The notes under the pieces: generated by a model | Told to the model about the DNA's origin: nothing | Database searches by the model: none | Seen by the model: only the letters and a program-made list of their open reading frames with translations | Made by a program: the position numbers and the translations under genes | NCBI GenBank assembly: GCA_001510575.1 | Contig: LNGK01000003.1 | Location: 316,883 to 380,882 of the forward strand | Direction: 5' to 3' | DNA length: 64,000 bases | From: Knoxdaviesia capensis | Taxonomy: Eukaryota; Ascomycota; Sordariomycetes; Microascales; Gondwanamycetaceae | Shown here: in pieces, positions 1-10,802 of the stretch | Position numbering within the stretch: position 1 is the first letter of the stretch | Layout of the letters: every line of letters starts with the position of its first letter

Positions 1-650
1 GTTCGAACTCGCATGTGCCCAGCTTCATGAACCACCCGCGGCTCAAGGATGTCGGGCCCGTGTTTGTGGTGTCCGTGAACGATGCGTTTGTGTGAGTGGG
101 GTTTCCCCCCGGGTGGTGATGGTGGAAACACGGACATGTGCTGACCTTCGTTCTTCTGGACCGTTTTTCTTTTTAGCATGCGTGCGTGGCAGGCCCAGCT
201 CGACCCGGCCAAGCAGACCGGAGTAAGTTCTCCCCCCCCCTTTGTGTCATCTTTTCCATTCCACCACGGTACGCCGGGTTGTTCGGGGCGACCCCGGCAC
301 ACGAAGACCGCATGTTTTGACTAACGAGAGACGCGCAGATCCGCTTCCTGGGCGACCCGGAGGGCAAGTTCACTAAGGCGCTGGAGCTGGACTTTGACGC
401 GACGCCGCTGTTCGGCAATGTGCGCAGCAAGCGGTACGCGCTGGTGATCAAGAACGGCGTGGTGGCGGAGGCGTTTGTCGAGCCGGACAACACCGGCACG
501 AACGGTAAGATACCACCATCTTTTCTTTCTTTCCTTTTGCTTTTGCGGTCGTCTCACCAGACTTGACGGCCGGCTTTATATGGGCTGCTTTTTCTAACGC
601 CTTCTCTTCTGCGTGTAGTGTCTATGGCTGCCAACGTGCTGGGCAACTAA
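1..650 (+). CDS. Peroxiredoxin, PMP20/AHP1 (Prx5-like) type, 3' part
   Basis: This is the C-terminal part of a thiol peroxidase that reduces hydrogen peroxide and alkyl hydroperoxides; the 5' end lies outside the window. Exons read as 1-91, 177-222, 339-504 and 619-650, joined by introns with GTGAGT, GTAAGT and GTAAGA donors. The first visible residues (SNSHVPSFMNHP) match the stretch just after the peroxidatic Cys of this family, so that Cys should sit immediately upstream of base 1. Later family features are VVSVNDAFVM, the FLGDPEGKFTKAL strand and helix, and RSKRYALVIKNGVV, followed by a short C-terminus ending in VLGN. No SKL-like peroxisomal signal is present, so a cytosolic enzyme is likelier than a peroxisomal one. 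Related fungal proteins include the Asp f 3-type allergens. The family call is strong; the subtype is inferred. Confidence 0.88.
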
Positions 651-2837
651 GAACCCCTCCGAGCCACATAACGCATCGCAGCGGGGTTGGTTTCCCTCCT
701 TTCTAGGGGCTATCGGCCGGGGCTTTCCAGCCGGAAGACGCAGGAACTCGACCTCGCGGCGTAGGATTCACATGGTCCGACGTGGATACTTAGTGGTGCC
801 GGTGGGCAGGACAGCTGACCGCGCTCCAGCAGGACGGAGCTGGTGGGTTTATGCGACTTTCACATCAGCTGCTAGGGGCGGGGATGCACATGGATGGAGG
901 ACTCAGGCCGAGCTGTAACATATCATACGAGTACAGAATCACGATAACAGACTCTTTTTCGTCGTGACTGGTGTGAAATGGTTATTTTTACTTGATCCTG
1001 AGCTCATATCGACGCAAACACCCCGGCGACCGCAAAAAACCCGCAGCTCAGCTCTCCTACGCCTTTTCTGTAACGATGCACCAGCGCTGACTAACTGCTG
1101 AACAGCAAGGCGGATCCTCCCACAAAAGACGCAGGGACCATATGTCTGCGTACACAGGTCTCTCCGAAATCGTCAAAGCACCCCCCAAAAACGTTACGTA
1201 CCGATGCTTTAGTAATAATGCGGTGAAAGGCGCGGCTGGTGGCATCATTTCGCCCCGCCACTTTTCCCGGCGATAACGATAACGATGGGGCCGGGCTTTA
1301 AAGAGGAAGGAACAGGGAGGATCGGCGTTGCTGTTCAGCAGCGAACGAGTCACCACTGGTGCATCCTTGCAGGCGCAGGAAAAAAGACAGTGCAGGGGCT
1401 TAAGTGCCACCGAAACAGCGGGTTTGAGGCCTGAAGGCAGCACATTTATGCCCTTCTCTCACGCCTGCCCGATTAATTCACACCTTCTGCACACTCACAC
1501 GCACATCGAGTTCACTCTCTAGATATGCATCTATCTGGCATATGCACCTAACAGAGTCCAGCAGCGAAGAGGTACAGAGTTACATTCCCCATCTGGCAGC
1601 CAAAAAGCGGTTTTTGTCATCTCGAAATAGCACTTCACGTGAACAGATAGATCCGTCTTATCTTGCCTCTTCGGTGGATTTCTGCTGTTTTCTCTGTCCC
1701 GCCATTATTACTCACTCTCTTCCTCACGTGAGAACTTCCATACTTGCATTTTCCTTTTCTCTTTTCCTCTTATTTCCTTTTCACACTTAACCCAGCCAGC
1801 ATCTTCTGTCTTAACCCTATCTTTTGTCCGTTTTCTGTTCTTTAAGATTCCCCTTTCAGATTCATTCCTGCATCTTCTTAACACAAATATAGCTGAATGC
1901 CAGCTTTGATGCCTTGGACTGTACATAGAACCCTAACAACCCATACAAAAAGAACGTCTTGCCTCCTCGGCCAGGTAGACACTGCATAAGACCCCTGTTT
2001 TTTCTTCTTTCTTTTTCCTGTTTGGGCCTCTGATCATATATTCTGGTTTTCTATTTATCATCCTTCCTTTTTTTTCTCCCTTGACCTCTTTATCTTCTCT
2101 CATCTTGATTTTCTCCTTTCTAACTCTCTTGTTTTCCTTCTTATTCTTTTCCTCTCTCTAATCCCTTATCCTATTACTACCCTTGAGTGAGAGTAAAAAA
2201 AAAACGAAAAAAAGAGAGAGAAGAGAGTCTTTGTATCCAGCCTGATCTTGGTCTCTCACTCTTGTCACAGCTTGCTCTATCTCCCCCAATTTACCCAAGA
2301 GGGAACAATCTCTCAACCACTCTCTCCGTAGCTGCTTTCTATCTCTGGGAACCACTACCTCCCCTAACCCACCCAACCAAGGGGAGCCCTTTACTCACTC
2401 TAGGTGCCATTTCAATCCCTTCAGTTGCCCACAGTTGAAGGGCTTGGCCGGTTTGCGTTGCTCCTGTTTCTCCTCTCTTCCACTCTCTCTCACTCTCGCG
2501 TGTGTGCCTGTGTCTCCTCCGCCAGGGGCACACAGAACCTCCGAATCCTCTCTCCCACCCTCCCACCGCCACAATTCCACCTCTTTCGAGAAAGCGAAAG
2601 GCAGCTGAGGCAACAACCATCTGCGAATCTTCTCCCGTTCCGTCCAAGAAGATTGCCGCCTCAGCTGCCGCAACTGCCGCCTCGACCTCCTCTCCCGAGT
2701 CCGCTGACCCCGCTAACGCCGATTCCGGCTCTCGTGCCACGCCCGCCATCACCGCCCCCGACTCTGCTCTGACCCCGACTGCCGCCGACAACTCGGCCGA
2801 CGTTGCTCCCCCAACTCCTACAACCATTACCAACGGC
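651..2837. other. Intergenic region and pyrimidine-rich leader of the RBR ligase gene
   Basis: No gene is supported here. The first few hundred bases are the probable 3' UTR of the peroxiredoxin gene. From about 1700 to 2600 the plus strand is strongly C/T-rich, as is usual for fungal 5' leaders. From 2439 to 2837 the frame of the downstream RBR gene is open without any ATG, and from about 2600 its codons look like coding sequence (see findings). Confidence 0.5.
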
Positions 2838-4750
2838 ATGTATTCCGACGAGGACGAGTATGTTTCGGTTGCTTCGAGCGATGACGAACTTATGAATGAC
2901 GAATCTGGCGAAGGTCTGTTTTTGGCATCCTTATCTCTCCCTGGCCTTTTGTGTTTGCTGTTTGTTTTTTGAAGACTCTTTTTCTCCGAAAGCATAGCGA
3001 GTTGTCAAGCACGAGACTCTTGCCTGGTTCACTGGTGACTAATCCATGTTTTTTTCCCCTTTCTTCCAGATTACGTCGACGACGACGACTTCGATGACGG
3101 CGATGAACCGGATCCGGACTTCGGTTTCGCAAAGGATGTCGACTCCAAGAAATCCTCCTCCTTTGACGTCAACTACAAAGTCTTCGAGCCGAAAGATATC
3201 CAGGCACAGCAGGATGATACCATCAACGAGGTCAACATGATTCTTGACATGAGCAAAGAAGATGCTGCTATTCTCCTGCGGTACTTCCGCTGGAACAAGG
3301 AGAAACTGATCGAGGATTACATGGATAAGCCCAAGACCGTCATGGACGCCGTCGGCTTGGGCTCGAGCCGCTCCGTCCCGCCCAGGCTGGAGGTAATCAA
3401 GGGCTTTTGCTGCGATATTTGCTGCTCCGACTCCCCGGGCCTACAGTCCTACGCCATGAAATGCGGCCACCGCTTTTGTGCCGAATGCTACTGCCAGTAC
3501 CTCACCCAGAAGATCTGTGAAGAGGGCGAGGCCGCCCGTATCCAGTGCCCTGACGACGGCTGCCACCGCATCGTAGATTCCCAATCGTTGAAACTATTGG
3601 TCGAGTCGAAACTCACGGCCAAGTACGACGAACTTCTTAACCGGACGTACGTCGAAGACCTCGAGTCGCTGAAGTGGTGCCCGGCCCCCGACTGCGCAAA
3701 CGCCGTCCAGTGCGCCGTCAAGCGCAAGGACCTGGATCGGATCGTGCCCACGGTGGCCTGCATGTGTGGACACCGTTTCTGCTTCGGTTGCAGCCTAACT
3801 GACCACCAGCCTGCACCGTGTGAGCTGGTCAAGCGGTGGCTGAAGAAATGTGCGGACGACTCGGAGACGGCCAACTGGATTTCAGCCAACACGAAAGAAT
3901 GCCCCAAGTGCATATCGACGATTGAGAAGAACGGCGGCTGCAACCACATGACGTGCCGCAAGTGCAAGTACGAGTTCTGTTGGATGTGCATGGGCCCGTG
4001 GTCGGAGCACGGCACGAGCTGGTACAACTGCAACCGCTACGAGGAGCAGAGCGGAACCGACGCACGGGATGCGCAGGCTCGGAGCCGCGTGTCGCTGCAG
4101 CGGTACCTGCACTACTACAACCGCTACGCCAACCACGAGCAGTCGGCGCGGCTGGACAAGGACATTGCGCAGAAGACGGAGAAGAAGATGATCCAGCTGC
4201 AGTCGGCGTCGGGCATGTCGTGGATCGAGGTGCAGTACCTTGATGAGGCGTCGCAGGCGCTGCAGACGTGCCGCCAGACGCTCAAGTGGACCTACGCTTT
4301 TGCCTTCTACCTGGCGCGCAACAACATCACCGAGATGTTCGAGGATAACCAGAAGGATCTGGAAATGGCGGTCGAGGCCCTCTCGGAGATGTTTGAGAGA
4401 CCGACGAGCCAGCTGGCTGATCCCAAGCAGAAGGTGGAGATTATGGTTCGTATACATCCCTCGCCGTCGATGTCTGCCGGCCCGCTGCAGCAACGAATAC
4501 TAACCGCCCCCTCTCGTATAGGATAAAACTACGTACTGCAACAAGCGCAGAATCATCTTGTTGGACTACACGGCCGACACTCTGTCAAAGGGTATGCAGA
4601 TGCTCATTATCCCCTCTTCTGCACCTCCCAAGAGCCCGCCCCGTTCTTCGTTCCTAACTTAGCTACTAACTACTAACTATATCGGATTTCATATCTGCAG
4701 GCCGCTGGACATTCAACACCGACTTCACGTCGCCAACCTCCCGCCGCTAG
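2838..4750 (+). CDS. Ariadne-type RBR E3 ubiquitin ligase
   Basis: RING-between-RING E3 ligase: it takes ubiquitin from an E2 (UbcH7 class) onto its own Cys and passes it to a substrate. Exons 2838-2913, 3070-4445, 4522-4591 and 4701-4750 give 523 residues. The N-terminus is acidic (MYSDEDEY), as in ARIH1, followed by a UBA-like helix region around residues 70-112 (LLRYFRWNKEKLIEDYM). RING1 lies at about 139-191 (CDIC, CGHRFCAEC, QCPDDGC), IBR at about 210-285 (KWCPAPDC, CGHRFCFGC), and RING2 at about 303-346 with the catalytic Cys as residue 316 in NGGCNHMTC. The rest is the Ariadne helical domain (YYNRYANHEQS, VEALSEMFER). All zinc ligands I can check are present. The ATG at 2838 was chosen because it is the first in frame and matches ARIH1-like starts; an upstream extension is possible. 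ARIH1 works with neddylated cullin-RING ligases, and that role is inferred here. Confidence 0.93.
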
Positions 4751-5224
4751 CCTCCCATAACGAAGATCCCGAATGCTGTCTTGCTTCCTGTGTTCTCTGC
4801 ATTTCTGCTTCATTAGCTTTGTCCCACTCCCAATTAATATGCAGGTTGGCTTTTCTCGCATTTCTCACATTCTCATCCTTCTTTTTTTTCCCTAACTTCT
4901 CGGGCTTACTGTTTTTCATTGATTCATTGATTGGAAGTGTCTCTCTTCTTTAACGGATATTGTTGTTTCTTCATTCCCCTTTTGCTTTTTTGTTACGCCT
5001 TTTTTTTTAAACTGTTGCTAGATCAACATGGGTCTCTTTTGTGTCTTCTTTAAACTCTATCTGATTCTCTGAACTTCATCTTGTGGTGCGCTTCATGACT
5101 TGTGTTCTCGTGGTTCTTTTCAAAATGACACCTTGATACAGGTGTTCCTTCTTTCCTTCTGGCTGGTCGGGACATCGGGAGAATGTGGGCTCTAAGAGAC
5201 CTCGTCTTTTCGTTGCTATTCTTC

Positions 5225-5266
5225 TCTATCGGGTTTGTGTTCTGTTCTATCGGGTTTGTGTTCTGT
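5225..5266. repeat. 21-bp tandem duplication
   Basis: A unit beginning TCTATCGGGTTTGTGTTCTG occurs twice in direct succession, identical over nearly the whole unit. It lies in intergenic DNA about 480 bp after the RBR stop codon. Confidence 0.85.
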
Positions 5267-5952
5267 TCTTACTGAATTCGGGCATTTCTTTGTGTGAATG
5301 TCTCCCATCCCTATCCCGAGCCTGGGTCGATGCTATATGCGCCTTCCTTTGGTCGCAGTCTGTGTTGGTTTTGTCCGATGTATGTTGTCTTGCTCTCATC
5401 GATGTCCCTCGTTCGCTGTTCGGTGCATTTGTCGCCATCCTGGTGATGCTAACCAGTGGTGAGAAATTAGGGCAAACGCACCGGAGTGGGTGTGTAACGG
5501 TGGTACAGGATTCGATTTTGTTTTCTTTTTTTTTTCCGGTACACGTTTCCAAGCATTTGCGGTAGTTCCAAAACCACTCAGTCTCTTCCCCATCCGCTAT
5601 CATCTTCGTTAAATCACGAATGGCTTCTTCATCAAGATTTAAAACCCGCTCGCAATAAGAGCGACCGGCAGGGGCATATCTTACACCCACTGTTATATAG
5701 CATCCCCACTGGTCTGGTAGTGTGTGTATATCTTGATTCGGGCGTGTGTCTCGTTCCCCGAAAATGCAGCCCCCGGGAAAACGAGCCGAGGCCAGTAGAG
5801 GACAAAGTTGGGATAGGAGGATTGGATAAATGCGCCAATATCGGGGTATATTGCAGCGATACCCGCGGGCTCATTTCTGCCAGAGGGAACTTTTTGGGGG
5901 GGACCTTTCGGTAGGAGGGAAAAAGAAGTTTGGGGTTTGGGTGAGTTCGGGG

Positions 5953-5962
5953 TATATATATA
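5953..5962 (+). promoter_or_regulatory. TATA-like element of the GH43 gene
   Basis: TATATATATA lies about 180 bp before the start codon at 6141, a plausible distance for a fungal TATA box with a short leader. It is a sequence match only; no transcription start is known. Confidence 0.4.
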
Positions 5963-6140
5963 GAGAGACGGGGAGATGAGAGCCTGTTCTGCTGGTCGGT
6001 ATGTCCTAGTCTTTGGTTTACGATGTGATCGCAACAGTTCATCCATCCAAGAGACGTTTGTCCAGTAGTAACTTGAGCCTCTTTTCCATTCTGTTCACGA
6101 TACATATCTCACGGGGAAACGGCTTCAGAGATCGCCCAAC

Positions 6141-7724
6141 ATGCTCTTCCGCGGTTCGCTGCTGGCCAGTCTGGTCAGCGGCTGTGTGGCGTCCTTGCAG
6201 ATCATCCCGGGCGGAACATGGCCGGATGTAAGTCTCTGTCTCTGCAAACTCCCAGTGGCTTTCCCCAACGGCTAACATCGCCCGCAAGACAACCGGCACA
6301 CACATCCAAGCGCACGGCGGCAGCATCGTGCAGTCCAACGGCACATACTACCTAATCGGCGAAGACAAGACGCAGGGCACTGAGTTCCAGAACATCAACT
6401 GCTACGCCAGCGACGACCTGGTGCGGTGGCGCTACGTCGGCGCGCTGCTCTCGCGCACCGACGACGCAGCCAGCGACCTCGGTGCGGGCCGCGTGGTCGA
6501 GCGGCCGAAGGTGCTGTTCAACGCGCGCACGGGGCTGTGGGTGCTGTGGATGCACATCGACAGCGCGGACTACCGCGACGCGCGCGTCGGCGTCGCGCTG
6601 GGGAGCGAGGTGTGCGGGCCGTATGCGTACCAGCGCAGTTTTCGGCCGCTGGGGTTCGAGAGCCGCGATATGGGGCTGTTTCAAGACGACGATGGGTCGG
6701 CGTTCCTGCTGACGGAGGATGTAAGTTCCGGGGACTGGCAGCCTGGCGGTGGTGGGATGTGCTGGGTGTTTCTAACGGATTCCTGTAGCGTCCGAACGGG
6801 CTGCATATTGCGCTGCTCAACGATGAGTACACTGATGTCCTCGGCCATGTGTACTCGTGGCCCGACAAGATCGAGTCTCCTGCTATGGTCAAAGTCGACG
6901 GCCGGTACTACATTTTCGGGAGCCACTTGACCGGCTGGGACGCCAACGACAACGTAAGGCCTTCCCCGTCAGAAACCCTACACGGCCCAGGGCCATCCTC
7001 CATCCTCACCCACTGAAACTCTCCCCAAATCTAGGTCTACAGCACGTCGACGTCGCTCACCTCCGGCTGGTCGGCCTGGCAGACCTTCGCACCCGCCGGC
7101 ACCAACACCTTCCAGTCGCAAACCACCTTCATCTTGCCGTACGGCGACAACAACGTCATGTACATGGGCGACCGCTGGGTGCGCGACGACCTGGCCGCCA
7201 GCACCTACATCTGGCTGCCGCTCACCATCTCCGGGCCGACCGTCTCGCTGGCCAACCACGTCAACTGGGCGCCCAGCCTGTGGTCGGCGGGGCCCGCCAC
7301 CGGCCGCGCCGCCTGGGACATCCGCGAGACGTCGTACGAGGCCGAGGCCGCCACGCTCTCCGCCGGCGCCCGCCGGCTCGACTGCGCGGAGTGCTCCGGG
7401 TCCGCGGCGGTCGGGTACCTCGGCGGGCCGGAGAACGGGCGGCTGGTGTTTGGCGATGTGCGGCCGCGCGTGCCCGGGCTGACCACCGTGCGGGTCAAGT
7501 ACACGTCGCCCGGTCTCCGGGCGGCGCGGGTCTGGGTGAACGGCGCGCTGGCGACGGATGCGAGCGAGTCCGGCGAGGTGCAGTTCTTGCCGACGCGCAA
7601 GAGTGCCGATAGCTGCTCTGTGGTTGTGCGGCTGAACCCCGGGCCGAATGAGGTTGTGTTTGAGGGGGTTGGCGGGGGTGCGTGGGCGCCGGATATCGAT
7701 CGGATCATGGTGCCGGAGGAGTGA
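6141..7724 (+). CDS. Secreted GH43 (subfamily 24-like) protein with C-terminal CBM35-like domain
   Basis: Likely exo-beta-1,3-galactanase acting on arabinogalactan side-chain backbones outside the cell. Exons 6141-6227, 6289-6720, 6789-6953 and 7035-7724 give 457 residues. A signal peptide (MLFRGSLLASLVSGCVAS) precedes the five-bladed GH43 fold at about 25-310. The N-terminal catalytic base Asp of typical GH43 enzymes is missing: the region reads THIQAHGGSIVQSNGTYYL. Glu202 in IESPAM fits the catalytic acid. FQSQTTF (Gln257) fits the Gln proposed as base in the Phanerochaete enzyme Pc1,3Gal43A, which also carries a CBM35. The C-terminal domain (about 329-455) starts YEAEAATL and ends APDIDRIMV, typical of CBM35, which binds galactan or uronic acid sugars. 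The neighbours are unrelated. Domain calls come from motif memory; substrate is inferred. Confidence 0.85.
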
Positions 7725-8261
7725 GGATTGTTAGAGGAGGTGGGGAGAAGCCTGGGACTCGGCCGACTTCTATCTTGTTCTTTGGGGGTGCCTTTTTGTT
7801 TGCTTCGTGGACTTTGTTTGCTTTGTGTAGGCAAGGCTTGAAGGTCATGGATGATGCAGAAGACTTCATGGTATGTGAGGCTGAAGTCAGGCAGAAGAAG
7901 TGTGTAGTTGGTGGATTATGAAAGCATGAGGTCAGGTGCCCAGATATGAAGTCCGGAGAGACCTTGGTTGAAGGAAGGAAGGAGCCTTCCAGTGTGTCAG
8001 TTGGGGCAGGTGCGGGCCAGATAGGCAATATATAAACCAGTCACTCTCCATGTGAACATTTTTCCCCTCTCTTCAACTCTTCTCTGCAACTCTTTTCTTC
8101 GAGTCTTCTCTTCCTTCACCTCTTCTTCTCTGTAACTGTTCTCTTTCAGAAGTCTTCTCAGCAAGCTCTTCATATCTTCTCCTTTCCCCTCTACACCACT
8201 CAATCTTTCTTCAAACATTCGAATCCTCTGCTATCTCATCACCGTTTCCCACTCCCTCACC
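7725..8261. other. Short intergenic region with promoter of the 834-residue gene
   Basis: About 540 bp, containing the GH43 3' UTR and a TATATAAA element at 8029-8036, followed by a C/T-rich leader that runs to the ATG at 8262. Nothing else was seen. Confidence 0.5.
8029..8036 (+). promoter_or_regulatory. TATA box candidate for the 834-residue gene
   Basis: TATATAAA about 225 bp before the ATG at 8262, followed directly by a C/T-rich stretch typical of a fungal leader. Supported by position and motif only. Confidence 0.5.
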
Positions 8262-10766
8262 ATGTCAGGCTGGCGAGATAATTCCCGCACCTTGATTGCC
8301 GAGGCCAAATCTTGCGTCCAGACACAGAAACGCCGAATCGACCGGGAAACCGCCCAACTTCTGGCCGACCCGCAATCCGACCTCGCCGGGAAGATCGAAG
8401 CTAGATCTAAGGCCGTTCGTGAACTGGAAAGTGCCATCACGGCGCTGTTGTTGAACATCACCGGCGCCAGCAATGACCTGGAGTCCCCGCCGGCCAAGAA
8501 ACTCAAGCCAGATCCTCAAGCCATCTCTGCCCCCGCCGATGTGCAGGTCCAGGTTTACAGCGTGAAGCAGCTCATGGCCCAAGTTGAGACCCGCATGGAA
8601 CCTCTCACTCTTGCCGAGTACATCTCAGTCTTCCACTTTCGCACTTTTGATCTCTCTGGCCCTGATTCGGAAGACCGGGGGGAAATGCCCCTTATCTCTT
8701 CGGGGGTTGTGAAGCACATACGCCCTGATCGAATCGACCCGTATGATGGCTTTTACGACAACCAGATCCAGACCTGGAAGATCATTTCCGAGTCAGAGCT
8801 GATGAATCAACGGCGCTTCAAGTCGAAGCACGAGCTTGACCATGGCTGGGAGGATGATTTGTGCAAAACCATGCCCCCGTGGCAGGTCAATGAGGAACAG
8901 ATGTTTGAGTCCTTGATGCACGAAAACTTCTTATCTCCGGCCATAGATGTCATCAATAAAGTATTGGAAGATGATGAACTTTGCAAGAAGCTTGGAATCA
9001 GTGGTCCCCGCTGTGCCTCCGGCTGTCTGGGCGAGTCTGGTGAGAGCACACCCTGCGATATGGCGAAGCCGGTTCGGAAAATCAAAGTCAAGGAAGGCTC
9101 CTGCTATTCAAGACAGGACTCCAGCAGCTACGTCACGCCAGTCCCGCCCTACCACTGGAACCCTCTCCGACGGGGGCATAGCAAGTCAGATTACCACCCT
9201 GGCTGCCTCACGCTGTCTAGTGTCCACGCGAAAATCCCAGTTGTGGCCATAGACTATCTGCGTCTTGATGTTGGAGGAGCCCATCACCTTCGGCAAGGGA
9301 TCACATTTGACGGAATATGCATGGATGGCAACAAGGAAAAGTCAGGCGCGGAGGTCCAGAGCTACAACGAGGTTTGCAGGCCGCGGGCCCGGATTAACAC
9401 CGCGTCATTCAGTGCCGGAGTTGTTACGCCGTTGTATTCCTACATGCTCAAGCATAGCATCCGATTCGGACTTCTACACTGCTGTGAAGCCGTGGTGTTT
9501 CTGGAGATCGGGAGCCATGAGCCCGGATGGGTTAGCGCCTATGTCAGCATCCCCAAGGAGGACGTGGATCTGAACAATCCAGGTGATCTCCACCGAACAG
9601 CAATCGCGCAGTTCATAGGCTTTGTCCTCAGGGCGTTGGCATCTCCCCTTCCGCCCTTGTCATGGCCAGGTGCTATGCTAACACTTGAAGAATGGGATGA
9701 TATCTACATTCAGTGCGCCCGCAATGGCCCGGTCTTTGACAAGAAAGAATACGAGGGGGAAGGCTTCAATTATTGCACGCGGCGTCAGAAGTTGATATCG
9801 AAGCGGCAATACACGCCGCGTCAGAAGTTGATATCGAAACGGCAATTTCCGGAGAAGGCTACCATCTTGACTTCATACCTTCCATCCGCTGCCATGCCTA
9901 GCAGGGCCGCCACCCTCTTGAAATATGAAAACCTCGTCCAGCATTCCGGCGAGCCCCTCGACATCAGAGATCGACCCTACTGCACGCAAGCCTGCTTGCA
10001 TGGCCTTGCCTTTGGGGGCGAGACCATCGACCCCCACTGTCCCAATTTACGGCTTCATGGCACTCACCACATCTCCCGTGGAGAGTTCCTGTGCCAGCTT
10101 CGAGCCCAACTGGTCGATGACATAGGCTCAATGCCGCTCCGCATTCGCGGCAGTGTCTGTGAGCTGTTCAAGCTATGTCTGGTGGAATACGGGTACACCC
10201 TGGTTGCAAAGGGCGCCGACAAGGCCCACAGCGTTGATTTGGCCAAAGAACTGCTGGGCTACAAGCGGGTCGCCAGCGCTCAGGGGGTGTATGTCCCCGT
10301 GTGTTTGGGAATAATCGAGCTGAAGCATGCGCTCTATGTCAACGGCGGTGCGTTTGGTCGTCTTCTGCTGTTATCTTGGGCAGGCTGGCCGTTACAGAAG
10401 CATGGCAGCAGACTTGTTGAGCCGATAACACCGGCGGGGAGTGCGAAAGCAACCTCTCAGATTGTCGAGCCGGCGTTAGCCACACTCCGGGGCCTGCACG
10501 AACTCGGGCTCACACACGGAGCAGCCGAGCCGAAAAACTTTGTTGTCGACATCCGATCTGGAGCGGAGCCGGCCGTCATGATGGTGGACATGGGGATGGT
10601 GAGGAGTGGGCTGGAGCAGATGCGGCCGGTGAAGAGAGCGTCCAGCAAGACGCCGGAGGCAAACGGCCAGTGCAGCGGGCACAAACGCGATACTGTCTTC
10701 CAGCGCGAGGAGGGGAAGGCGCGGAAAGCTCTGGAAAGCCTGTGGGCTGCGAAGAAGGGGCGGTGA
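8262..10766 (+). CDS. 834-residue fungal protein with degenerate nuclease-like and kinase-like regions
   Basis: One uninterrupted exon with a good start context (CACCATGTC). I recognise a large fungus-specific family, often annotated only as kinase-like or hypothetical. Residues about 340-450 resemble the restriction-nuclease-like part of that family (SYMLKHSIRFGLLHCCEAVVFL); the usual E-Y-K-type motif is not evident. From about 585 onward come PYCTQACLHGLAFGG and DPHCPNLRLHG, then the kinase-like module: VCELFKLCLVEYGYTLVAKG, LLLLSWAG, LHELGLTHGAAEPKNFVVD, and VMMVDMG. The catalytic loop would need HxD, but here it reads HGA, so the base Asp is gone while the loop Asn and a DFG-like Asp remain. 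I infer a pseudokinase. The N-terminus is charged (KSCVQTQKRRIDRE) with an NLS-like PPAKKLKPD near 78. A 36-bp in-frame duplication falls at about 508-531. The function is unknown, and it has no obvious partner gene. Confidence 0.75.
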   Translation: MSGWRDNSRTLIAEAKSCVQTQKRRIDRETAQLLADPQSDLAGKIEARSKAVRELESAITALLLNITGASNDLESPPAKKLKPDPQAISAPADVQVQVYSVKQLMAQVETRMEPLTLAEYISVFHFRTFDLSGPDSEDRGEMPLISSGVVKHIRPDRIDPYDGFYDNQIQTWKIISESELMNQRRFKSKHELDHGWEDDLCKTMPPWQVNEEQMFESLMHENFLSPAIDVINKVLEDDELCKKLGISGPRCASGCLGESGESTPCDMAKPVRKIKVKEGSCYSRQDSSSYVTPVPPYHWNPLRRGHSKSDYHPGCLTLSSVHAKIPVVAIDYLRLDVGGAHHLRQGITFDGICMDGNKEKSGAEVQSYNEVCRPRARINTASFSAGVVTPLYSYMLKHSIRFGLLHCCEAVVFLEIGSHEPGWVSAYVSIPKEDVDLNNPGDLHRTAIAQFIGFVLRALASPLPPLSWPGAMLTLEEWDDIYIQCARNGPVFDKKEYEGEGFNYCTRRQKLISKRQYTPRQKLISKRQFPEKATILTSYLPSAAMPSRAATLLKYENLVQHSGEPLDIRDRPYCTQACLHGLAFGGETIDPHCPNLRLHGTHHISRGEFLCQLRAQLVDDIGSMPLRIRGSVCELFKLCLVEYGYTLVAKGADKAHSVDLAKELLGYKRVASAQGVYVPVCLGIIELKHALYVNGGAFGRLLLLSWAGWPLQKHGSRLVEPITPAGSAKATSQIVEPALATLRGLHELGLTHGAAEPKNFVVDIRSGAEPAVMMVDMGMVRSGLEQMRPVKRASSKTPEANGQCSGHKRDTVFQREEGKARKALESLWAAKKGR
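9783..9854 (+). repeat. 36-bp in-frame tandem duplication inside the 834-residue gene
   Basis: Two adjacent copies of a 36-bp unit encode RQKLISKRQYTP then RQKLISKRQFPE. The copies differ at one base in the first 28. The length is a multiple of three, so the frame is kept. It is a recent-looking duplication in a basic linker before the kinase-like part. Confidence 0.9.
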
Positions 10767-10770
10767 ATGG

Positions 10771-10771
10771 T

Positions 10772-10802
<31 letters not shown>
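10771..10802. repeat. (GT)n microsatellite just after a stop codon
   Basis: Alternating GT with two GC interruptions, starting a few bases after the TGA of the 834-residue gene, so it would lie at the very start of that gene's 3' UTR. Confidence 0.9.

Larger units (their letters stand above)
4751..6140. other. Intergenic region: RBR 3' UTR and GH43 promoter
   Basis: No coding sequence is supported. A 21-bp tandem duplication lies at 5225-5266. A TATA-like run at 5953-5962 precedes the GH43 gene. The remainder is T-rich and lacks other features I can support. Confidence 0.5.
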
